Assembly: GCA_013399695.1 (NCBI GenBank)
Contig: VXAU01000683.1
Coordinates: forward strand, 1,088,242 to 1,152,241
Reading direction: 5' to 3'
DNA length: 64,000 nucleotides
Origin: Formicarius rufipectus
Lineage: Eukaryota; Chordata; Aves; Passeriformes; Formicariidae
Below are positions 58,933 to 64,000 of the stretch, piece after piece (positions within the stretch are counted from its first letter, which is position 1; every line of letters begins with the position of its first letter). The notes under the pieces are model-generated. The model was not told the origin of the DNA. It searched no databases and was given only the letters and a program-made list of their open reading frames with translations. A program made the position numbers and the translations under genes.

Positions 58933-60926
58933 CGAAGAAAAAGTTAATTAAAAGTTTGAATAGAAGCCCTAGGAAGTTCAAACAAAAGATTTTTCCCTAG
59001 TTCATACCAAGATCTGGCTGCATGCATAATTACACATAAATCACACTAACTTTCTGTGCTTTTCTTCTTCAATAAAAAAAATAAACCTTTCCCCTTCAAT
59101 TTAGCTATACGCTTATAAATAATCAGGGCCCCTATTACAGTCAATACCTTGTGGACACAATGTTAAATTGATAAGATATGCACACAAGGACCAAAAAGTT
59201 CCAGTGATTTGCACTGTTGGGGCAGCTTGCCAGGTTTCCCATCTAAATCTATCCTAAATATAGAGGTATTCTAGTGTCAAAAAGTTTCCCAAGTATCCCC
59301 TCTAGTTTAAAGACAAATTCTTTCATTGTCAGTTTTCCACAAATATAAATGATTGAGTTTAGCTCATAAATGTCATCTGAAAGTAAATTTGAAGATTGCT
59401 GCCTCCAATGTTCATACCAAAATAGTAGGTTTTATGTTAAAAGCCACTGTCTGACATACAGAAAGAACCTACCCGCTCCACATTTCTCACTACAGCCTTG
59501 GCACAAAAGTACTTAAATTAACTAGTCAGGGATCAAACTACATTCCTTGAGGAAAGGATGATGCACATAGATTTATTTTTTTTCCCCCCACTTACTTCAT
59601 TTGTCAGTAACCAAAACTTAAAACTATCTGTACATCTTGAAACCCATCATAGTACAATTTTGCTCTCAAACAAGCTGTTAGTGACCCTGGTAGGAAGGGC
59701 TGTTAAAGGGAATTCAAGCAGACAAGTCAAGAGAACCAAAGCACAGACATTAGGACACATGCCAGCATAATAAACGGAGTGTCTTCTGTGTCAGTATATC
59801 TGGGAACCTTATAGTTTCCCATCTCATTCACTCCCACAAAATTCACGTCCTTAACCATCACAGGACGCAAGGCAGAACCATTTCTTAATAACCTTTTTTT
59901 CAGGGCTGAAAATATGTTAAGTTGCAACTGCCATTAGCTTTCTATCACAATTTCCCTAAGGCAGATTTGAGTAAGCATTGTGAGTGCTCACGGCTCCTGT
60001 TTCTGTGACTAGTTTGAGTAGTTCAGAGAGTGCTTTGTGCACTGGTTGTAGATTTAATACAGGCTCTGGGACAGCACCTCCTCCAATGGGAAGCTGGCAT
60101 GAGAGAAAGGTTTTATGGTAGTGCTGTGGCCATAATGGTGTCGAAAGATAAGACTAGTGAAGAGTGGTAACAGCTTTTATTTAATCATCCACTGAAACTG
60201 AAAACAACAACCGAAACCAAAATAACATCCTTTAGATGTTTAAGATTTGGAGTCAAAGTGGAAGGACATATTGCCAATATAGCACACGTGAAGCATGCTA
60301 CAACCTAGAAAAATCATGCCTAGAAGCCCTGACTATCACACTATCCTAACCTGGGACAAGCAGAAAACATTCTTTAACAGGTGTCACCCATTAAGTTCTG
60401 CCTTTTTCCTCAGAATTTTCACTTTTGTCTCTCCAGATTTTCTAAATCTTATTCCAGTCATACAAACTGTTTTTATCAGATGAAAATATACCACACTAAA
60501 GTAAGTATAAAACACAGCAGCGTATTTCCACAGCAAGAACAAATACTCCTCTCCTTCAGAGGCCATCAAAATCAATCCATCCATCCTACACATGCACTTT
60601 CTAGAATTTACTATGTTTCATTTCTTTCACTGCAGGGATGAACTCATGGACATGCCTATGAAAGCAAAGAACAGGACATCCCACAAAAAACCTACCTCTC
60701 TCTCTCTTCAAGAAAGACTTTAGAAAGTCAAATAAAGGAAATGAGATTAGTAACTTTATTTAATACTGGGCATGTGGCATCTACTAAAGAATTTAGAGCA
60801 ATCATTTTGTAGCTCATTAGAATTTATCCTCTTTCCACCTTAATGTAACCTCTCCACACCTAAGAATGTGAGAATGTGAGATCATGAACTTTTCAAGCAA
60901 TATATGCAACAGAAAAGTATACATTT

Positions 60927-60950
60927 AAAAAAAAAAAAAAAACAAACAAA
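60927..60950. repeat. short poly-A with AAAC units
   Basis: A16 followed by CAAACAAA. It is the smallest member of the A/C class. A separate A18 run lies at 61153-61170. Confidence 0.85.
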
Positions 60951-62439
60951 CCTGTACTTGTTCACCTTCTACTAGTTTGCAAGTGATATAAAACTTTTCT
61001 CCTGATAAGGAAAAATCCAGCTCAAAAGATGAATGTCAAGGAAACTGCTCATAGATTAAAAGGAGAAAAAAGAGAGGATACTGAGGTGTTCAAAAGTCTG
61101 AAACAAACAATAAAGTCAAGAAAATTTCACTCTGCTTCTGACCATTCTGATGAAAAAAAAAAAAAAAAAATGCCTTCAGTAAGTTTGTTGAGAATGTGAT
61201 GCAGCATACAAATTTGTGTTCACTTTTCACCCTTACTTTCCCTATGGCATTCCTGCCCCAGCCAGTACAGGACAGGCTTAGACAGAACTGTTACCTCCCA
61301 GAGAGAAATCTTCATTTATTGCTCCCTTTCCTGAAGCACGGAAACAGAAACCTCCCCAGGTCGAAGGAGATGGAGCAATACCTGCAGCACAAGTTCAGTC
61401 ATCTCTGACAGGTTCACAGCTCAGCTGAGGTGACACACACCATCCATATAAAGACATCTTTTCCAAGTCAAGGCTAGAAGGTGCTTGTAGTTCTATGTGG
61501 ATGTGCACACACTGTAATATTAGTTCTGTTATTCAGACATGTAGAAAGTTTGATAAGTATCCAAGTGTTTGCCTTCAGTATCCTTTTAGTTCATGTTAAG
61601 TCTTATTCCAAAAGGCTTTTAGCACCTGGTAGTTGTAGAAACCCTCTCTGACTAATACTACTCACACAGACACACAAATTATCTTTCAAATAGATTTGAG
61701 AAGTGTCAATAGAAGTTATGTTTGCAAATATGCATGGGAGCACTTAAGTAAATGCAGCATACTACTTCAAAAATACAGAGCTATCAGTGAAACCATTAAG
61801 CTCAGCACTTCTACCTTCCTTTAGCTGCATTAGAAATGACTGCTTGAGGTTGGCTGAAGCTCCCGTTAATGGACTCTGAATGGAGTGCACTTTCTCCACC
61901 TCCCGTTTTAGAAGCCTCTCATCCTATTTCAATGTACATCTTGTGCCTCCAATTGGCTGGGAGCTGCTCTCCTGTGTATCAATTAATGCACAATCTGATG
62001 GAGAGTTATCTTAACCTTGGCAAGGCTTCCCTCACAAGCTAGATCTGAGGCATTACAGTTCAAACGACTTCCAAATGCAATCACACATATGTCAGAAAAC
62101 AGGGCACACCAGCCCCACATAACTAGTGGAGGAATTTTCATAGCACCACTTCATGACATTTGGAGAACAGCCGTTATTTGCTCCTTGAACAGCAGGCATT
62201 TACCTCCAGCTGCTCCAGCTCTTTACTTCAGTACCTCAGACAGGTGTAGGGGTTGGTTCATAAGGTCAGCAGCCAGATGTTTTGCAGAAGGCAAACACAC
62301 AACAAAGCTATAGGAGGTCCCAGGTTTTCTCTCTAGATAATGTAGCCTGTGAAGAAGAACAACATACCCTTCCTCAGCCTCTCACTGCTCCCTGGCTGCA
62401 GAACCACTCTAGCGTCACACCACAGACTCACCTTCAGTA

Positions 62440-62960
62440 AGGTACTCTCCATGCTGCTTGAAGCCTTGCAGGGATGCCCACATACGTCAGCATACAGCAA
62501 AAATAAACTGGGCCACCAAAGGTATCCCAGAGCAAGGAGAGTCCTTACTATTCAAGGCCCAGCTCCAAGAGTATCCAAGAAAAGAAGGCCCAGCAGCAGC
62601 TCAGTCCAAACAAGCGTCTAGATCATAAGGCAATCTCTTACCAGTAAGGCAGGTCTGATGGCAAGCAGGAGCCCAGTCCACAGGTCAGCATCAAAATCAG
62701 GTTCAGTAACTATCAAGTTAGCCCATAATGTTAGACAAGATCAAGCCAGGGACTCAGTCCAAGGGTTGATGTCCGGAACAAGAAACTCCACCAGCATAGA
62801 CAAAGCTAACAAAAAACGTTCCCATAACAAAGCTCAAACACAGAGCAAGAGCCCAGAGCTTCATTTAAACACCAGGAGTGGGTGGAGGTCCCAGGTGAGG
62901 CTTTTTAGGGCCTCTTAGGCTTATTAGTGCCCCTAGGGCTGTAGTAACATGTATCTGCTA
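62440..62960. repeat. unclassified repeat-like block with CAGTCCA spacing
   Basis: This stretch differs from its neighbours: purine-rich, dense in cagg, aagc and agtcca words. CAGTCCA occurs at 62602, 62674 and 62755 (72 and 81 bp apart), and GAGCCCAG recurs at about 62670 and 62847. The right part (cagagcttcatttaaacac, ggtcccaggtgaggcttttt) resembles the ends of 'aggtcagg...agtccaag' repeats I know from other tetrapods, but I cannot name a family. Open plus-strand frames of 86-90 codons follow from the composition. It may be a degraded transposon or LTR. Confidence 0.4.
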
Positions 62961-64000
62961 CAATTCTTGCCCCAGGGTGTGTTGACACAGAGCAAGGTGT
63001 GATGGTAGTGTTGTCGTGGTTTTCTAGTCATTGGTTGGTCTTCTTCCTCTGGTATCCCCAGTCCCCGCAAAGACCTGTATCAATAACAACCCATGCATAA
63101 GACACAAAAATATGCAACCACTTTATGTCTTTGTGCTCCAGTTGGAGCATAAAAAATCTTGTTTTGGAGATTTTATGAGTTTGGTCTCCCCTTGGGAGAC
63201 TTTGGCAAACTAACTACATAAATACAACCCCCTGCAATGCACACACCATACTGAATGGATGATTCACACTGGAACCTGTAGTGTTGATTTCCCATTCATT
63301 TCACTCTACAAGGAGTTTAGGTATTGACTTTCCAGTCAGATCTGAGTACAAATATGTGACAGGAAATTTACCCTGGTCTCACAAAACAGCAACAGAGCCA
63401 ACTGAGCATCCTCCTATGTTACTACCTGCACTGAATTTACTAAGCACTGAATCACCATACTCAGGGCTTTGCACCAGGCTCCAAACCAGGTGGCACTACT
63501 GCTTGACTCTTCTCCACCTTGGGGGCTGCTCCATGCAACACACTGCATTACTTTGAGAGGCAGTAGGGAAGGAGGAAGGAAGAGAAACAGAAGATAACTA
63601 GTTGTCAAAGCTGGAGGAGGGATTGCAATGTGGAAACTTGGCAACCTGTTTCATGTTTGTTCTAAATTATTGTAGAATTTGTTCAGTCTATATTAAAATT
63701 TTATAAGCAACAAGGATAATAAATCAGCTACAGAAAATAGAAAACTTATGTTTACTCCTGAAAGAATTGGTGTTCCTTGAGGTAACTTTTCCCTTAGCAG
63801 ATGCTAAGATATTTTACTTCAAGTCTAACAAACAAAATGCTGTCACTTTCCATGGGCAAAACAGATGTAGAGGAAACAAGTAAAAAGCAATACAAATGTT
63901 TAAAGTATAAATACTACTGAAGATTTTTGGAACAGGATGCATATGAATTAAGAAAATAAACACTTGACAATTATGCTTTCCTGAGACAATTCTTTTTTTT
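62961..64000. other. non-coding right end of the window
   Basis: No gene or repeat recognised. An open minus-strand frame at 63414-63644 and a plus frame at 63281-63556 overlap and look like chance. Confidence 0.6.

Larger units (their letters stand above)
55441..62439. other. unique AT-rich DNA, nothing recognised
   Basis: Contains the tandem duplication at 58893 and short A-runs. No exon, RNA gene or repeat family is recognised. A 10-bp CpG-containing palindrome (AAACGCGTTT, 57211-57220) is noted. Confidence 0.6.

Noticed and set aside
63012..63030. LTR start resembling the TGT-GTGG-TTT edge of bird endogenous retroviruses
   Set aside because: Only about 12 bases resemble it, and the following sequence does not continue as any LTR I recognise.

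Overview
The window is vertebrate nuclear DNA, almost certainly from a bird. It is AT-rich and CpG-poor, has no open reading frame that reads as a real protein, and carries CR1 LINE fragments with the avian-style 3' octamer tail (ATTCTATG-like). It also holds one long-terminal-repeat type sequence of a kind widespread in bird genomes. I see no bacterial-style operons, no CRISPR and no phage. The window looks intergenic or intronic. I cannot name a host gene from it.

Layout. 1-7.4 kb: unique AT-rich DNA with two A/C-rich tracts, the second containing an assembly gap. 7.4-8.2 kb: endogenous-retrovirus LTR-like repeat, plus sense, with degenerate tandem sub-repeats, a poly(A) signal and a CA end. 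8.2-15.9 kb: unique DNA with a 13-bp-stem inverted repeat (9082-9130) and a 25-bp palindrome (11760-11784). 15.9-16.8 kb: an old CR1 reverse-transcriptase fragment (minus) that still encodes a FADD box, then a 239-bp GATA microsatellite. 18.3-20.0 kb: TA/TG microsatellite, two CR1 3' ends in opposite orientations, and a 260-bp T/G-only tract. 20-36.3 kb: mostly unique DNA with short A/C or T/G tracts. 36.3-36.6 kb: the one clear gene, tRNA-Ile(AAU) on the minus strand, inside the only CpG-rich patch. 37.4-40.1 kb: two CR1 3' ends, separated by AT-rich DNA with a cluster of TCATAAA motifs and an octamer. 44.9-46.9 kb: the largest element, a CR1 ORF2 relic (minus) that has lost the middle of its reverse transcriptase. 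49.75-50.24 kb: a 261-bp T/G tract facing an A/C tract. 50.2-64 kb: unique DNA with a GC-richer patch at 55.0-55.4 kb and an unclassified repeat-like block at about 62.4-63.0 kb.

Function. Apart from the tRNA gene with its internal A and B boxes and oligo-T terminator, nothing is demonstrably functional. I did not find a new biological system. The most useful leads are the recurrent strand-asymmetric T/G tracts, the tRNA gene's CpG-rich setting, the perfect palindrome and hairpin, and the unclassified block near 62.4-63.0 kb. All repeat calls rest on remembered consensus patterns, not on a database search.
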